Assembly: GCA_004558145.1 (NCBI GenBank)
Contig: SFDQ01000013.1
Span: forward strand, 1-48,764
DNA: 48,764 nt
Origin: Oscillospiraceae bacterium
Lineage (GTDB): Bacteria > Bacillota_A > Clostridia > Oscillospirales > Ruminococcaceae
Direction: 5' to 3'
In this document: piece after piece, positions 15,679 through 24,755 of the stretch
How positions within the stretch are numbered: the stretch's first letter is position 1
How the letters are laid out: every line of letters begins with the position of its first letter
The notes under the pieces: generated by a model
Databases searched by the model: none
The model's input: only the letters and a program-made list of their open reading frames with translations
What the model was told of the DNA's origin: nothing
Program-made: the position numbers and the translations under genes

Positions 15679-17010
15679 ATGAATATCGCGCGCCTGCGGC
15701 ATCTGACCAGTTTTCAGATCATCATTCTTCTGTTTGCCGCAGTCATTCTTGCGGGGGCGCTGCTTCTGATGCTGCCCTTTGCGTCCCAGAGCGGCCGCAT
15801 CACTCCCTTTGATGAGGCCCTCTTCACCGCCACTTCGGCGGTGTGCGTCACCGGCCTCGTGGTGCAGGACACCGCCACCTATTGGTCGTATTTCGGGCAG
15901 GCAGTCATCCTGCTGCTCATCCAGATCGGCGGCCTGGGCGTGGTCACGGTGGCCTCGGCCATCGCCCTGCTGGCAGGGCGGCGCATCTCGCTGATGCAGC
16001 GGGGCACCATGCAGGAGGCCATCGCCGCCCCCAAGGTGGGCGGCATCGTGCGGCTCACCGGCTTCATCCTGCGGGCCGTGTTCCTCATCGAGGGGATCGG
16101 CGCGGTCTGCCTTGCGCCGGTGTTCGTGCGGGACTTCGGCCTCCGGGGCATCTGGATGGCGGTGTTCCATTCCATTTCCGCCTTCTGCAACGCCGGCTTT
16201 GACCTGATGGGCGCGCCGGGCGCGGAGTACGCCTCCCTCACTGCCTACCGGGCCGACCCGGTGGTGAACATGGTCATCATGGGCCTCATCGTGGTGGGCG
16301 GCATCGGCTTCCTCACCTGGGACGACATCCGCACCAACGGCCGCCACCTGCACCACTACCGCATGCAGAGCAAGGTCATCCTGGCCACCACGGCGGTGCT
16401 CATCGTGGTGCCGGCGGTGTGGTTCTTCTTCGACGAGTTCTCCGCCCTGCCCCTGGGCGAGCGGGTGTGGATGAGCCTGTTCCAGTCCATCACCCCCCGC
16501 ACCGCGGGCTTCAACACCGCCGACCTCACCTCGCTCAGCGGCCTTGCCCTGGCGGTGACCATCGTGCTCATGCTCATCGGCGGCTCGCCGGGGTCCACCG
16601 CGGGCGGCATGAAGACCACCACCGTGGCGGTGCTCTTTGCCAACGCCATCGCCGTGTTCCAGCGGCGGGAGGAGGGCCACTTCTTCGGCCGGCGCATCAG
16701 CGTCAAGGCCGCCTGCGACGCGGCGGCCATCCTGCTGCTCTATCTCACCTTGTTCTTCTTCGGCGGCTTCATCATCAGCTCGGTGGAGGGCCTGCCCCTG
16801 GCCGACTGCCTGTTCGAGACCGCCTCGGCAGTGGGCACGGTGGGCCTCTCGCTGGGGCTCACGCCCTCCCTCGGGCTTGTTTCCCGGGGCGTGCTCATCT
16901 TTTTGATGTTCATGGGCCGCGTGGGCGGCCTCACCCTCATCTACGCCGCGCTGGCGGGCGCCGCCAAGACCGGCAGCAAGCTCCCGCAGGAGCGCATCAC
17001 CATCGGTTAA
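15679..17010 (+). CDS. ktrB: Potassium uptake channel subunit, KtrB/TrkH family
   Basis: A 443-residue membrane protein of the usual KtrB length. It shows the four selectivity-filter loops of the Trk/Ktr/HKT family: TATSAVCVTGL, SAFCNAGFDL, SITPRTAGFNT and ETASAVGTVGLSLG. The conserved GGSPGSTAGGMKT loop after filter 3 forms the intramembrane gate. It forms the K+ pore and, in KtrAB, is driven by membrane potential and often Na+. The ATG at 15679 follows ACGGAGG; the open frame begins 54 nt earlier without a ribosome site. Only 15 nt separate it from the RCK subunit gene, so the pair is one transcription unit. Confidence 0.9.
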   Translation: MNIARLRHLTSFQIIILLFAAVILAGALLLMLPFASQSGRITPFDEALFTATSAVCVTGLVVQDTATYWSYFGQAVILLLIQIGGLGVVTVASAIALLAGRRISLMQRGTMQEAIAAPKVGGIVRLTGFILRAVFLIEGIGAVCLAPVFVRDFGLRGIWMAVFHSISAFCNAGFDLMGAPGAEYASLTAYRADPVVNMVIMGLIVVGGIGFLTWDDIRTNGRHLHHYRMQSKVILATTAVLIVVPAVWFFFDEFSALPLGERVWMSLFQSITPRTAGFNTADLTSLSGLALAVTIVLMLIGGSPGSTAGGMKTTTVAVLFANAIAVFQRREEGHFFGRRISVKAACDAAAILLLYLTLFFFGGFIISSVEGLPLADCLFETASAVGTVGLSLGLTPSLGLVSRGVLIFLMFMGRVGGLTLIYAALAGAAKTGSKLPQERITIG

Positions 17011-17025
17011 AGGAGGAGTTTTTCC

Positions 17026-17673
17026 ATGAAATCCTTTCTTCTCATCGGCCTGGGCCGCTTCGGCCGCCATCTGGCCATGCAGCTGAACGCCCAGGGCCAT
17101 CAGGTCATGGCGGTGGACATGAACGAAGAGCGGGTGAACGCCGTTTTGAACATCGTCACCAACGCCCAGATCGGCGACAGCACCAACGGCGAATTTTTGC
17201 AGGAGCTGGGCGTGAACAACTACGACGTGTGCGTCGTGGCCATCAGCGGCAACTTCCAGAGCTCGCTGGAGACCACCTCTCTGCTGAAGGAGCTGGGGGC
17301 CAAGAAGGTGGTGTCCCGGGCCGAGCGGGACGTGCAGGCCAAGTTCCTTTTGCGCAACGGCGCGGACGAAGTGCTCTATATGGAAAAGCAGCTGGCCAAG
17401 TGGGCGGCGGTGCGCTACGGCTCCGACCATCTTCTGGACTACATCGAGCTGGACGCCGACAACGCCATCGTGGAGGTGGAGGTGCCTGCCGACTGGGCGG
17501 GCAAGACCGTGGGCGAGCTGGACGTGCGCCGCATCCACAACGTCAACATCCTGGCGGTGAAGCGGGAGGGCTCCATCGACGCCCAGATCACCCCCTACAC
17601 CGTGCTGCCCAAGGAAGGCACCCTGCTGGCCCTGGGCGAATACCGGGCGCTGAAAAAGTGCTTCCGGGCATAA
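17026..17673 (+). CDS. ktrA: Potassium uptake regulatory subunit, KtrA/TrkA type
   Basis: A 215-residue protein with an N-terminal RCK Rossmann domain (nucleotide-binding GLGRFG near residues 8-13, acidic AVDMNEE after strand 2, IGDST after the next) and a C-terminal RCK_C domain (about 135-213). Eight copies form the cytosolic ring that gates KtrB in response to ATP/ADP and, in some members, cyclic di-AMP. The length matches KtrA and not the double-length TrkA. AGGAGG precedes the ATG. A strong terminator follows. Confidence 0.9.
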   Translation: MKSFLLIGLGRFGRHLAMQLNAQGHQVMAVDMNEERVNAVLNIVTNAQIGDSTNGEFLQELGVNNYDVCVVAISGNFQSSLETTSLLKELGAKKVVSRAERDVQAKFLLRNGADEVLYMEKQLAKWAAVRYGSDHLLDYIELDADNAIVEVEVPADWAGKTVGELDVRRIHNVNILAVKREGSIDAQITPYTVLPKEGTLLALGEYRALKKCFRA

Positions 17674-17683
17674 GAAAAGACGC

Positions 17684-17716
17684 AAGGCCCTTCCCCGGCG
17701 GGGAAGGGCCTTTTTT
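17684..17716 (+). terminator. Intrinsic terminator of ktrBA
   Basis: A 13-bp perfect stem (17684-17696 with 17700-17712), 3-nt loop and six T. Confidence 0.85.
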
Positions 17717-17727
17717 GCCCCAAAGGC

Positions 17728-17756
17728 TTGCAAAGGCGGCAGGGGCCGGGTATACT
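17728..17756 (+). promoter_or_regulatory. Promoter of the sodium:alanine symporter gene
   Basis: TTGCAA (17728-17733), 17-nt spacer, TATACT (17751-17756), 52 nt before the ATG. Confidence 0.65.
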
Positions 17757-17808
17757 GATAAAATGCACGACAAGCGGCCCTTTGGCCGTATCTGAAAGGA
17801 ATTTTTCC

Positions 17809-19191
17809 ATGGCCCTTCTGACCGCGATCTATAATTTTTTGTGGGGCGATTTGTTCCGCATCCCGCTGCCCGGCGGCAGCAGCCTGGGCGTTTCGCTGCT
17901 GGTGCTCATCCTGCTGCCGGCGGGGGTGTATTTCACCCTGCGCACCCGCTTCCTGCCCTTCCGGCTGTTCCCGGAGATGGTGCGCATCACCATGGCCAAC
18001 AACAAAAAGCCGGGGGCCGAGGGGCTCTCGGGCGTGCAGGCCCTCATCGTCTCCACCGCCTGCCGGGTGGGCATGGGCAATCTGGTGGGCGTGGTGGCCG
18101 CCATCAGCGCCGGCGGCGCGGGCGCGGTGTTCTGGATGTGGCTCATCGCCCTGCTGGGCTCCTCCACCGCCTTCATCGAGGCAACCCTGGCCCAGCTCTA
18201 CAAGGAAAAAGACCCCCTCTACGGCGGCTGGCGGGGCGGCCCGGCCTACTACCTCCACGCCCTCTTTGCCAAGGGCAAACGCCGCTCGGTGCTGGCGGTG
18301 CTGTTCGCCGTTTCCGGCCTTGTGTGCTGGTGCGGCATCAGCCAGGTCATCGGCAACTCCATCTCATCCTCCTTCGAGAACGCCTTCAACATCCCGCCGC
18401 TGTGGTCCACCGTGGCGCTGGTGGCGGTGGCGGCGGTGATCGTGCTGCGGCGCAACGCCACCGTCAAGGTGCTGGACGTGGTGGTGCCGCTGATGGCCGC
18501 CTGCTACTTCTTCATCACTCTGGTCATCATCCTGCTCAATTTCCAGCAGCTGCCGGCGGTGTTCGGCCGCATCTTCTCCGAGGCCTTCGGCCTGCGGCAG
18601 GCGGTGAGCGGCGGCCTCGGCGCGGTCATCATGAACGGCGCAAAGCGCGGACTTTTCTCCAATGAGGCGGGCTCCGGCTCCGCACCCTGCGCGGCGGCCG
18701 CCGCCCATGTGAGCCACCCGGCCAAGGCGGGCCTGATGCAGGCGCTGGGCGTGTTCATCGACACCCTGCTCATCTGCAGCTGCACCGCCATGGTCATGCT
18801 GCTCACCCCCGCCTCCCTCACCGAGGGGCTGGAGGGCATGGACCTGCTGCAGGCGGCCATGGGCCACCATCTGGGGACGTTCGGCGTGGTGTTCATCGCG
18901 GTGGTGCTGTGGCTGTTCAGCTTCTCCACCTTTTTGGGCATCCTCTTCTACGCCCGCTCCAACGTGGCCTACCTCTTCGGCGACAGCTGGCGCAGCCAAA
19001 CGGCCTACAAGCTGCTGGCGCTGGTCATGCTCTTTGTGGGCGGCCTTGCGGCCTACCAGTTCGTGTGGGACCTGGGGGACGTGGGCATCGGCCTCATGAC
19101 CATCTTCAACATGATCGCCCTGCTGCCCCTGGCGCCCAAGGCGCTGGCCTCCCTGCGGGACTACGAGCAGAACGAGATGAAAAAGAAATAA
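17809..19191 (+). CDS. Sodium:alanine/glycine symporter (AGCS family)
   Basis: A 460-residue carrier of the AGCS family (DagA/AlsT/AgcS), a LeuT-fold sodium- or proton-coupled amino-acid symporter. Signatures are GVQALIVSTACRVGMGNLVGV in the first unwound helix, WMWLIALLGSSTAFIEATLAQLYK, WRGGPAYYL, and RGLFSNEAGSGSAPCAAAAA, the family's most conserved stretch. Expected substrates are Ala, Gly or Gln. The ATG at 17809 has GAAAGGAA upstream; the frame is open 81 nt further 5' but crosses the promoter, so that extension is excluded. It stands alone between two terminators. Confidence 0.9.
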   Translation: MALLTAIYNFLWGDLFRIPLPGGSSLGVSLLVLILLPAGVYFTLRTRFLPFRLFPEMVRITMANNKKPGAEGLSGVQALIVSTACRVGMGNLVGVVAAISAGGAGAVFWMWLIALLGSSTAFIEATLAQLYKEKDPLYGGWRGGPAYYLHALFAKGKRRSVLAVLFAVSGLVCWCGISQVIGNSISSSFENAFNIPPLWSTVALVAVAAVIVLRRNATVKVLDVVVPLMAACYFFITLVIILLNFQQLPAVFGRIFSEAFGLRQAVSGGLGAVIMNGAKRGLFSNEAGSGSAPCAAAAAHVSHPAKAGLMQALGVFIDTLLICSCTAMVMLLTPASLTEGLEGMDLLQAAMGHHLGTFGVVFIAVVLWLFSFSTFLGILFYARSNVAYLFGDSWRSQTAYKLLALVMLFVGGLAAYQFVWDLGDVGIGLMTIFNMIALLPLAPKALASLRDYEQNEMKKK

Positions 19192-19195
19192 AAAA

Positions 19196-19228
19196 GCGCG
19201 GCCTGTCGCCTGACAGGCCGCGCTTTTG
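19196..19228. terminator. Bidirectional terminator between the symporter and GH2 genes
   Basis: Stem 19196-19207 with 19212-19223 (12 bp), 4-nt loop, A-run on the left and TTTT on the right. It serves both convergent genes. Confidence 0.8.
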
Positions 19229-19233
19229 TTTTG

Positions 19234-20946
19234 TCAGCGGCAGTGTTCCGCCAGCCGCTCGGCCAGCGCCCGCATGGGGGCCGCTTTCAGCTTGCACACT
19301 TTCCGGTCGGCGGTGAGCAGGCCGTTCACTTCCTCCTCCACGTCACTGAGCTGGGTGTAGATGGCGGCGCACAGGCCCTGTTCCACCAGCGGCAGCACCC
19401 GCTTTTCGTAGAGGGCCAGCACCCGCCGCTCCAGTTCTTCGGCGCTCTTGCAGGCCCCGTAGCCGTAGCTGCGGCCCGGGCATTGCAGGTGCCCTTCCAC
19501 CGGCAGGGTCAGCCCGCCGAACTCGGTGAGCACCAGCGGCTTTTCACCCGCCTTCAAATTCCACGGCCCGAAGTAGACGTGGCGGCTGTCCACGTCGGTC
19601 TCGCCGCAGCGGAACCACCCGGAGGTGGAGTCGATGAAGCGGCTGGCATCCAGCGAGCGCAGCTTTCGATAAGCGGCGGTGGAGCAGAACTGCCCCCACC
19701 CTTCGTTGAAGATGGTCCAGTACACCACGCAGGGGTGGCTTTTCAGCGCCGCCACCGTCGCCTCCATCCCCGCCAGAAAGGCCGCCCGAGCTTCCGGGTC
19801 GGGGTGCATTTTCTCGTCGCTGCGGCGGGTCTGGAAGCCGAGATTGGGCAGCACCGTGTCCCGCCGGTAGTTGTAGTCCCCGTTGTTCACCATATCCTGG
19901 AACACCGCCATGCCCAGACGGTCGCAGGCGTAGTAGAAAAGGGGCGGCTCCACCTTGATGTGCTTGCGCAGGGTGTTGAAGCCCAGGGCCTTCATGGCCA
20001 GAATGTCCTCGTCATAAGCCGCGGGGCTGGCAGGCGTAAAAATGCCGTCGCTCCAGTAGCCCTGGTCCAGCACCCCGTGGAAAAAATAGGGCGCGCCGTT
20101 GAGGCAGAGGCGGGCATGGCCGCCCACCGCCTTCGCTTCCAGGGTGCGCAGGGCAAAGTAGCTCTCCACTCTGTCGGCTCCCGCCTCGATGACGACGGGG
20201 TAGAGGAAGGGCTTTTCCGGGCTCCAGCGGCGGGGGTGCGCTGGCCGCAGCACCGCCCGGCCCCGCTCCAGCGGGGCGGTGAAGGCCCCGTCCGGGTCCG
20301 CCACCGTCACGGTGCCAAAAAGACGCTCGTCCCCCACGTCCAGCACCGCCTCGTCCAGCGTGCAGGTGAAGTCCGCCCGCCGTATGTAGGTTTGCGGCAC
20401 GCTCTCCAGCCAGACGGTCTGCCACAGGCCGCTCACCGGGGTGTACCACATGCCGCCGGGCCGCTCCACCTGCTTGCCGTAGGGCTGTACATGGCTCCGC
20501 AGGTCGTCGGTGATGCGCAGCACCAGCTCGTTCTCGCCGGGCAAAAGCGCGCCGGTCAGCTCGAACTCGGCGGCCTCGTAGCCGCCGGTGTGGCTGCCCA
20601 GCCGCCGCCCGTTCAAAAAGCAGTCGAGGGTCTGGTCCGCCCCGTCCGCGTGCAGCAGCACCCGCCCGGCGCAGAAGCCGTCGGGCAGGGAGAAGGCGCG
20701 GCGGTAAAAGAGAAAACTGCCCTCGGCAAAGTGCTCGCCGATGCCCGAGAGGTCGCTCTCGGGGCAGAAGGGGACCAGGATGTCCCGGTCATAGGCCGCG
20801 GGGGCCTCGCCGCTTTGGCTCACCGCGAACTGCCAGCGGCCGTTCAGGTTCAGAAAGCTCTCTCGCCGCAGCCGGGGCCGGGGGTAGTCCGGCCAGGGCA
20901 GGGCGGGCAGCGCCTCGCCGGCGGCGGTGAAGAGGGGCTCTTTCAT
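19234..20946 (-). CDS. Glycoside hydrolase family 2 enzyme
   Basis: A 570-residue GH2 enzyme, short for the family. It has an N-terminal jelly-roll sugar-binding domain (LNLNGRWQF, YRRAFSLPD, FLNGRRLGSHTGGYEAAEFELT), an immunoglobulin-like domain and a TIM barrel. The barrel has acid/base Glu in YWTIFNEGWGQF, nucleophile Glu in VLTEFGG, and the IKVEPPLFYYACDRLG region. No signal peptide is visible. The Asn-x-Lys pair that recognises the glucuronate carboxylate in beta-glucuronidases is not seen in the expected C-terminal stretch (DVEEEVNGLLTADRKV), so I would not call it a glucuronidase; beta-galactosidase or another exo-glycosidase is more likely. It is 12 nt downstream of a bile-salt-hydrolase-family gene and co-transcribed with it. 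Confidence 0.85.
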   Translation of the reverse strand: MKEPLFTAAGEALPALPWPDYPRPRLRRESFLNLNGRWQFAVSQSGEAPAAYDRDILVPFCPESDLSGIGEHFAEGSFLFYRRAFSLPDGFCAGRVLLHADGADQTLDCFLNGRRLGSHTGGYEAAEFELTGALLPGENELVLRITDDLRSHVQPYGKQVERPGGMWYTPVSGLWQTVWLESVPQTYIRRADFTCTLDEAVLDVGDERLFGTVTVADPDGAFTAPLERGRAVLRPAHPRRWSPEKPFLYPVVIEAGADRVESYFALRTLEAKAVGGHARLCLNGAPYFFHGVLDQGYWSDGIFTPASPAAYDEDILAMKALGFNTLRKHIKVEPPLFYYACDRLGMAVFQDMVNNGDYNYRRDTVLPNLGFQTRRSDEKMHPDPEARAAFLAGMEATVAALKSHPCVVYWTIFNEGWGQFCSTAAYRKLRSLDASRFIDSTSGWFRCGETDVDSRHVYFGPWNLKAGEKPLVLTEFGGLTLPVEGHLQCPGRSYGYGACKSAEELERRVLALYEKRVLPLVEQGLCAAIYTQLSDVEEEVNGLLTADRKVCKLKAAPMRALAERLAEHCR

Positions 20947-20958
20947 GGAGAACTCCTT

Positions 20959-21954
20959 TCAGGCCAGCGGCTGGGGCTCGGTGAAGGCGAAGGCGGGGGT
21001 GTCCTCGGGGGTCACCGCCAGCAGCTTGCCGCCCCGGCAGGCCTCCTCGGTCATGCGCACCGCGCTGATGCGGCTGGCCCCGGCGGTGCGCCAGTAGTAG
21101 ACGTGCTCCACGCCGTCGATGCAGCTGGAATAGAGGGTCTCGTCCAGCGCGCCCTCCGGCGTGACGACGCTGCCCCGCACCATGGCCACGCCCTCGAGAA
21201 CGTGGAAGAACTCCATCACCTGGCCGGGCCGGTCTTCGGGGAAGCCGGCGTTCTCCTTGAAGAACACCGCCCGCACATAGCGGGAGGCGGGGGAGGCGTC
21301 CCCCGGCAGGCCGATGGCCCCCATGCCCATGCCCTGGCCGAAGCAGGCCAGGGGTAGCCCCGGCGCGAAAAGGTTCTCCGGCTGGCGGGGGGAGAGGTTC
21401 ATGTAGTTGGCCAGATTGGTCTGGTGGAAGGGGAAGGGCGGGTTGTTGGTGAGCGCCCCGGCCTTGTCCTCGTAGAGGTGCAGGCCGTCGGCGGTGGACT
21501 CCGCCACCAGCGCGCCGGTGGCGTCCGCCACATGCCAGTGCAGCGGGGCCAGGGGCAGCCCCGGCGCGAAGGGGATGGCGCACACGGTCACCCCTTCCAG
21601 CAGGGCCCTGGCCTCGGCCAGACTGGCGCAGCTGCCCAGCACCAGCCACAACAGCTCGTGGGGCGCAAGGTGATGGGGGTCATCCCCCTCGTCGGCAAAG
21701 TAGTGGGCGTTGCCCGGGAAATTCAGCCCGGCCATGTAAAGGCCCTTCTCGTTCATGCCTTCGGCAAAAAGAGGCAGGCCGCCAGCCACGCTGGCCATGC
21801 CCACGATGGCGTAGTGCTCCGTCAGGGCGGGGCGGTGGGCGAAGGGAAAGGCGAGGGAACGGGGCGCGATGACCACCCGCTGCCCGAAGGATACCTCCAG
21901 GTCCAGGTTGCGTCCGAAAAGTTTCTGCTCAAAAAAAGCGATGCTGGTGCACAT
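20959..21954 (-). CDS. Choloylglycine hydrolase family (bile salt hydrolase/penicillin V acylase)
   Basis: A 331-residue Ntn-hydrolase. Cys2 directly after Met (MCTSIAFF) is the expected nucleophile once Met is removed. Arg15 and Asp18 in FGRNLDLE, the Asn in GLYMAGLNFPGNAHY, the Asn in LTNNPPF and the Arg in ASRYVRAVFF match the catalytic and oxyanion residues of bile salt hydrolases. The GLNFPGNA stretch favours bile salt hydrolase over penicillin V acylase, but acyl-homoserine-lactone or other amide substrates cannot be excluded. The expected reaction is release of glycine or taurine from conjugated bile acids in the cytosol. It has its own promoter with a strong AAAGGAGG site, and a GH2 gene follows 12 nt later, an unusual partner. 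Confidence 0.88.
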   Translation of the reverse strand: MCTSIAFFEQKLFGRNLDLEVSFGQRVVIAPRSLAFPFAHRPALTEHYAIVGMASVAGGLPLFAEGMNEKGLYMAGLNFPGNAHYFADEGDDPHHLAPHELLWLVLGSCASLAEARALLEGVTVCAIPFAPGLPLAPLHWHVADATGALVAESTADGLHLYEDKAGALTNNPPFPFHQTNLANYMNLSPRQPENLFAPGLPLACFGQGMGMGAIGLPGDASPASRYVRAVFFKENAGFPEDRPGQVMEFFHVLEGVAMVRGSVVTPEGALDETLYSSCIDGVEHVYYWRTAGASRISAVRMTEEACRGGKLLAVTPEDTPAFAFTEPQPLA

Positions 21955-21986
21955 GGCGACTACCTCCTTTTTGGTGTCTTGTCTTC

Positions 21987-22014
21987 AGTATACACCCCTT
22001 TTGGCCCCGGTCAA
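21987..22014 (-). promoter_or_regulatory. Promoter of the BSH-family/GH2 operon
   Basis: On the minus strand, TTGACC (22009-22014), 16-nt spacer, TATACT (21987-21992), 32 nt before the start codon. Confidence 0.65.
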
Positions 22015-22025
22015 ACGAAAGGGGC

Positions 22026-22065
22026 AAAAAAAGCGCAGCGGCGGAGCAAAACGCTCCGCCGCCGC
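22026..22065 (-). terminator. Terminator of the aldo/keto reductase-MFS-GntP operon
   Basis: On the minus strand the stem 22053-22065 pairs with 22035-22047 (one mismatch), with a 5-nt loop, then GC and TTTTTTT (22032-22026). A second GC-rich inverted repeat without a T-run lies at 22097-22125. Confidence 0.7.
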
Positions 22066-22162
22066 ACCTGGATGGTATATCTCCGCCCGGGCCCTTGGGG
22101 CGGGCAAACACCCAAAGCCCGCCCCAAAAGCCCGGCAAGAGCAGAAAAGGAAGACCCCGGCC

Positions 22163-23491
22163 TCACGCCAGCGCGGGGAACAGCCACAGAAGGGCCGTCA
22201 CCGTCGCGGAGGCAAAGGCGGTGGCCAGGGTGGTGGAGACGAAGATGGCCGGATAGGCGTCCTTCATCCGCACCCCGGAGAGATGAACGGTCATCAGGAT
22301 GGTGCCGCTGTAGGGCAGGGAGTCCAGCGTGGTGGCGGAGAAAGCCGCCACCCGGTGGATGACCGCGGGGGCCATGCCCCGGCTTTCCAGCAGGGGCGCC
22401 ACGATGGGCAGCGCGATGGACTGGCCGGTGGTGGACCCGCCGGTGAGGGCGCACAGCAGCGCCACCGACACCATGCACAGAAGATAGGGGTCGATGGACC
22501 AGTGGACGATGGCGTCCACCAGCCGCTCGAACACCGGCACGCTCTGCACGCAGGCCGCAAAGCCGCACACCGCGCCGATGCTGCCCACCGGCGCCAGCGA
22601 GGAGGCGAGCCCCTCGTTGATGCAGCGGCGCAGCGCCCGGTATCCGTCCAGACAGGGGTAAAAGAGGACCGCCGCGCAGACGGCGCCCGCCAGGGTGCAC
22701 AGCAGAATGTCCAGCCCGGCCAGATTGAACAGCAGGAACAGCACCGCCAGCGGCGCCAGCGCCAGCGCCGCGGGAGGGCGGCGCACCTGGGCGGAAGCGG
22801 CCGCGTCCGGCTGGGCGGCGGGTTCAAAGGTCTCACCCCGGCGCACCGCGCGCTCGATCATCCAGTCCAGCACCAGCAGGCAGACCACCACCTCCACCGC
22901 CATGCCCGCAAGGCCGGGCACAAGGCCCGCCGCGGGGCTGGTGCCCAGCAGGGAGGCGGGGATGAGGTTGGTGGGCTGGGGCGAGCCCGGCCCGCTCAGC
23001 GCAAAGGTGACGCAGCCGCCCAGCAGCACCCCCGGCACGAAGCGGCGGGGGATGCCGCAGCTCTCGAACACCGACAGGGCGATGGGGTAGACGGTGATGA
23101 TGACCACCGCCGCGTTCACGCCGCCGTAGCAGATGAGCGCCGAGGCGAAGATCACCACCAGCAGGCTCATCCGCCGCCGGCCCCGGGGCCCCAGCGGCCC
23201 CCGCAGGAACAGCCGCTGCATCGCCCGGGACAGCGACACCGCGGCGCCGCTGTCGGCGTAAAGCTGGGCCATCACCGAGCTGAACAGAAACATGCCCAGC
23301 AGGCTGGTCACGATGGAGCCGATGCCGCCGATGTATTTCTGCGTCAGCGTTTCGGCCAGGGGCAGCCCCGCGCACAGCACCACCACCGCCGCCCCGGCAA
23401 AGCTGGCCAGATACACCGACCAGCCCCGGTAGGTCAGCAGCATCAGCAGGGCAAAGCCGGCGGCGATGCCCAGAATGCCCAGAAAGTCCAT
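22163..23491 (-). CDS. GntP-family gluconate/hydroxy-acid permease
   Basis: A 442-residue membrane protein with about 12 hydrophobic segments. Features typical of GntP/CitM-like ion-transporter-superfamily carriers are the first-half motif ALICYGGVNAAVVIITVYPIAL, SGPGSPQPTNLIP, and the second-half motif LTGGSTTGQSIALPIVAPLL followed by SATTLDSLPYSGTI. GntP members import gluconate and related sugar acids or hydroxy acids with protons. Here the gene is third in a minus-strand operon after an aldo/keto reductase and an MFS carrier, under probable control of the divergent LacI regulator, so a sugar acid or sugar-alcohol-derived acid is the likely cargo. The substrate is not determined by sequence. 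Confidence 0.75.
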   Translation of the reverse strand: MDFLGILGIAAGFALLMLLTYRGWSVYLASFAGAAVVVLCAGLPLAETLTQKYIGGIGSIVTSLLGMFLFSSVMAQLYADSGAAVSLSRAMQRLFLRGPLGPRGRRRMSLLVVIFASALICYGGVNAAVVIITVYPIALSVFESCGIPRRFVPGVLLGGCVTFALSGPGSPQPTNLIPASLLGTSPAAGLVPGLAGMAVEVVVCLLVLDWMIERAVRRGETFEPAAQPDAAASAQVRRPPAALALAPLAVLFLLFNLAGLDILLCTLAGAVCAAVLFYPCLDGYRALRRCINEGLASSLAPVGSIGAVCGFAACVQSVPVFERLVDAIVHWSIDPYLLCMVSVALLCALTGGSTTGQSIALPIVAPLLESRGMAPAVIHRVAAFSATTLDSLPYSGTILMTVHLSGVRMKDAYPAIFVSTTLATAFASATVTALLWLFPALA

Positions 23492-23515
23492 GGTTCGCTC
23501 CTTTCGGGCCGGCGC

Positions 23516-24730
23516 TTACCAGCCCTTGACCTTGGCGATGCCGGTGAAGCCCAGCACCGCGCACAGCAGCATGGCGGGGATCATGGCGATGAAAGCGCCG
23601 CTGTAGGAGCCGGTGAGGTCATACACCGCGTTCAGGATGGGGCTGCCGATGAAGGCGCCCACGCAGATCATGGCCTGGATCCAGCCGGTGAAGGTGGCGG
23701 AGTCCTTCGGGCCGAAGGCGCTGTTCACCATGGCGCAGGAGAGCACCTTGGGGAACAGGTAGGCCACGCCCATCAGCACGCATACCAGATACATCAGCGC
23801 CGGGCCGGGGGTGGTGAAGGCCATCACCGCAACACAGCCCACGAACACGCAGATCAGGGCGATCATGGTCACCCGGCAGCCCAGCCAGTCGGCCACCGCG
23901 CCGCCGGGGATCATGGTGATGGCGTTCACCAGGAAGATCATGCCGAAGATGGAGCCCACCAGCGAGGGGTCGAAGCCCAGGTCGGACATGTAGACCGACA
24001 GGTTGGTGTAGGTGGCGTAAAAGCACATGCCGAACAGCAGGAACACGCCCAGGATGGCGTAGAAGTTGTAGGTCTTCATGGCCTGTTTCAGGGTCACGCC
24101 GGGCAGCTCCTTTTCCTGGGCCTTCACGCCGGCGGCAGCCGCCTTGGGGGCGGGCTCGCGCTGCAAAAGCAGGCGGATGACCACCGTCACCGCCACCATG
24201 CCGATGGCCAGCCCCCGCAGGGTGGCGGCATAGCCCACCGAGCCGATGAGGCCGCCCACCACCCGGCTGCCCACGGTGCCGCCCAGTGCGCCCAGCGTCA
24301 TGGAGACGGAGAGCAGGGTGGCCTGGCCCTTGTCGAACCAGCGGTTCAGCAGGGTGATGGTGATGGCGGAGGAGAAGAAGGCCGCGCAAAGGCCCACCAG
24401 CAGCGCGCCGAAATAGAACAGGTAGATGTTGGATGCGGTGGCGTAGATGAAGAAGCCCACCGCCAGCCCCAGGCCGCCCAGCACCGGCACGTTCTTGCTT
24501 TTCAGCAGCTGGTTGACCTTGCCGAACTGGGTCAGATACAGCGCGCTGGAGAGCGAGTGGATGGAGAACACCAGCGAGAACTGGGTGCGGCTGATCTCGG
24601 GGTGGGTCTCCAGGATGGGCGCCATGAACTGGCTCACCACGCTGTAAGAGCAGGCGTAGTAGACGTTCATCAGGATGGTGGCCAGCAGCACCACGTAGCC
24701 ATAGTGGAATTTAAAGGTTTGTTTGTTCAT
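23516..24730 (-). CDS. MFS transporter, OFA (oxalate/formate antiporter-like) type
   Basis: A 404-residue 12-helix major facilitator. The N-terminus KFHYGYVVLLATILMNVYYACSY, GALLVGLCAAFFSSAITITLLNRWFDKGQA in the 4-5 region and FGPKDSATFTGWIQAMICVGAF in the second half resemble the oxalate:formate/monocarboxylate antiporter branch. That branch exchanges small carboxylates. The ATG at 24730 is preceded only by AAGGGGAAAAACG, a weak site; the frame is open upstream into the reductase gene, but that extension is excluded. With GntP and the reductase it forms a small catabolic operon for a carboxylated or reducible sugar compound; the exact chemistry is unknown. Confidence 0.8.
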   Translation of the reverse strand: MNKQTFKFHYGYVVLLATILMNVYYACSYSVVSQFMAPILETHPEISRTQFSLVFSIHSLSSALYLTQFGKVNQLLKSKNVPVLGGLGLAVGFFIYATASNIYLFYFGALLVGLCAAFFSSAITITLLNRWFDKGQATLLSVSMTLGALGGTVGSRVVGGLIGSVGYAATLRGLAIGMVAVTVVIRLLLQREPAPKAAAAGVKAQEKELPGVTLKQAMKTYNFYAILGVFLLFGMCFYATYTNLSVYMSDLGFDPSLVGSIFGMIFLVNAITMIPGGAVADWLGCRVTMIALICVFVGCVAVMAFTTPGPALMYLVCVLMGVAYLFPKVLSCAMVNSAFGPKDSATFTGWIQAMICVGAFIGSPILNAVYDLTGSYSGAFIAMIPAMLLCAVLGFTGIAKVKGW

Positions 24731-24755
24731 CGTTTTTCCCCTTCCCGGCGGGCCG

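Noticed and set aside
19234..20946. Calling the GH2 enzyme beta-glucuronidase because of the bile-salt-hydrolase neighbour
   Set aside because: The Asn-x-Lys motif needed for glucuronate recognition is not seen in the expected region.
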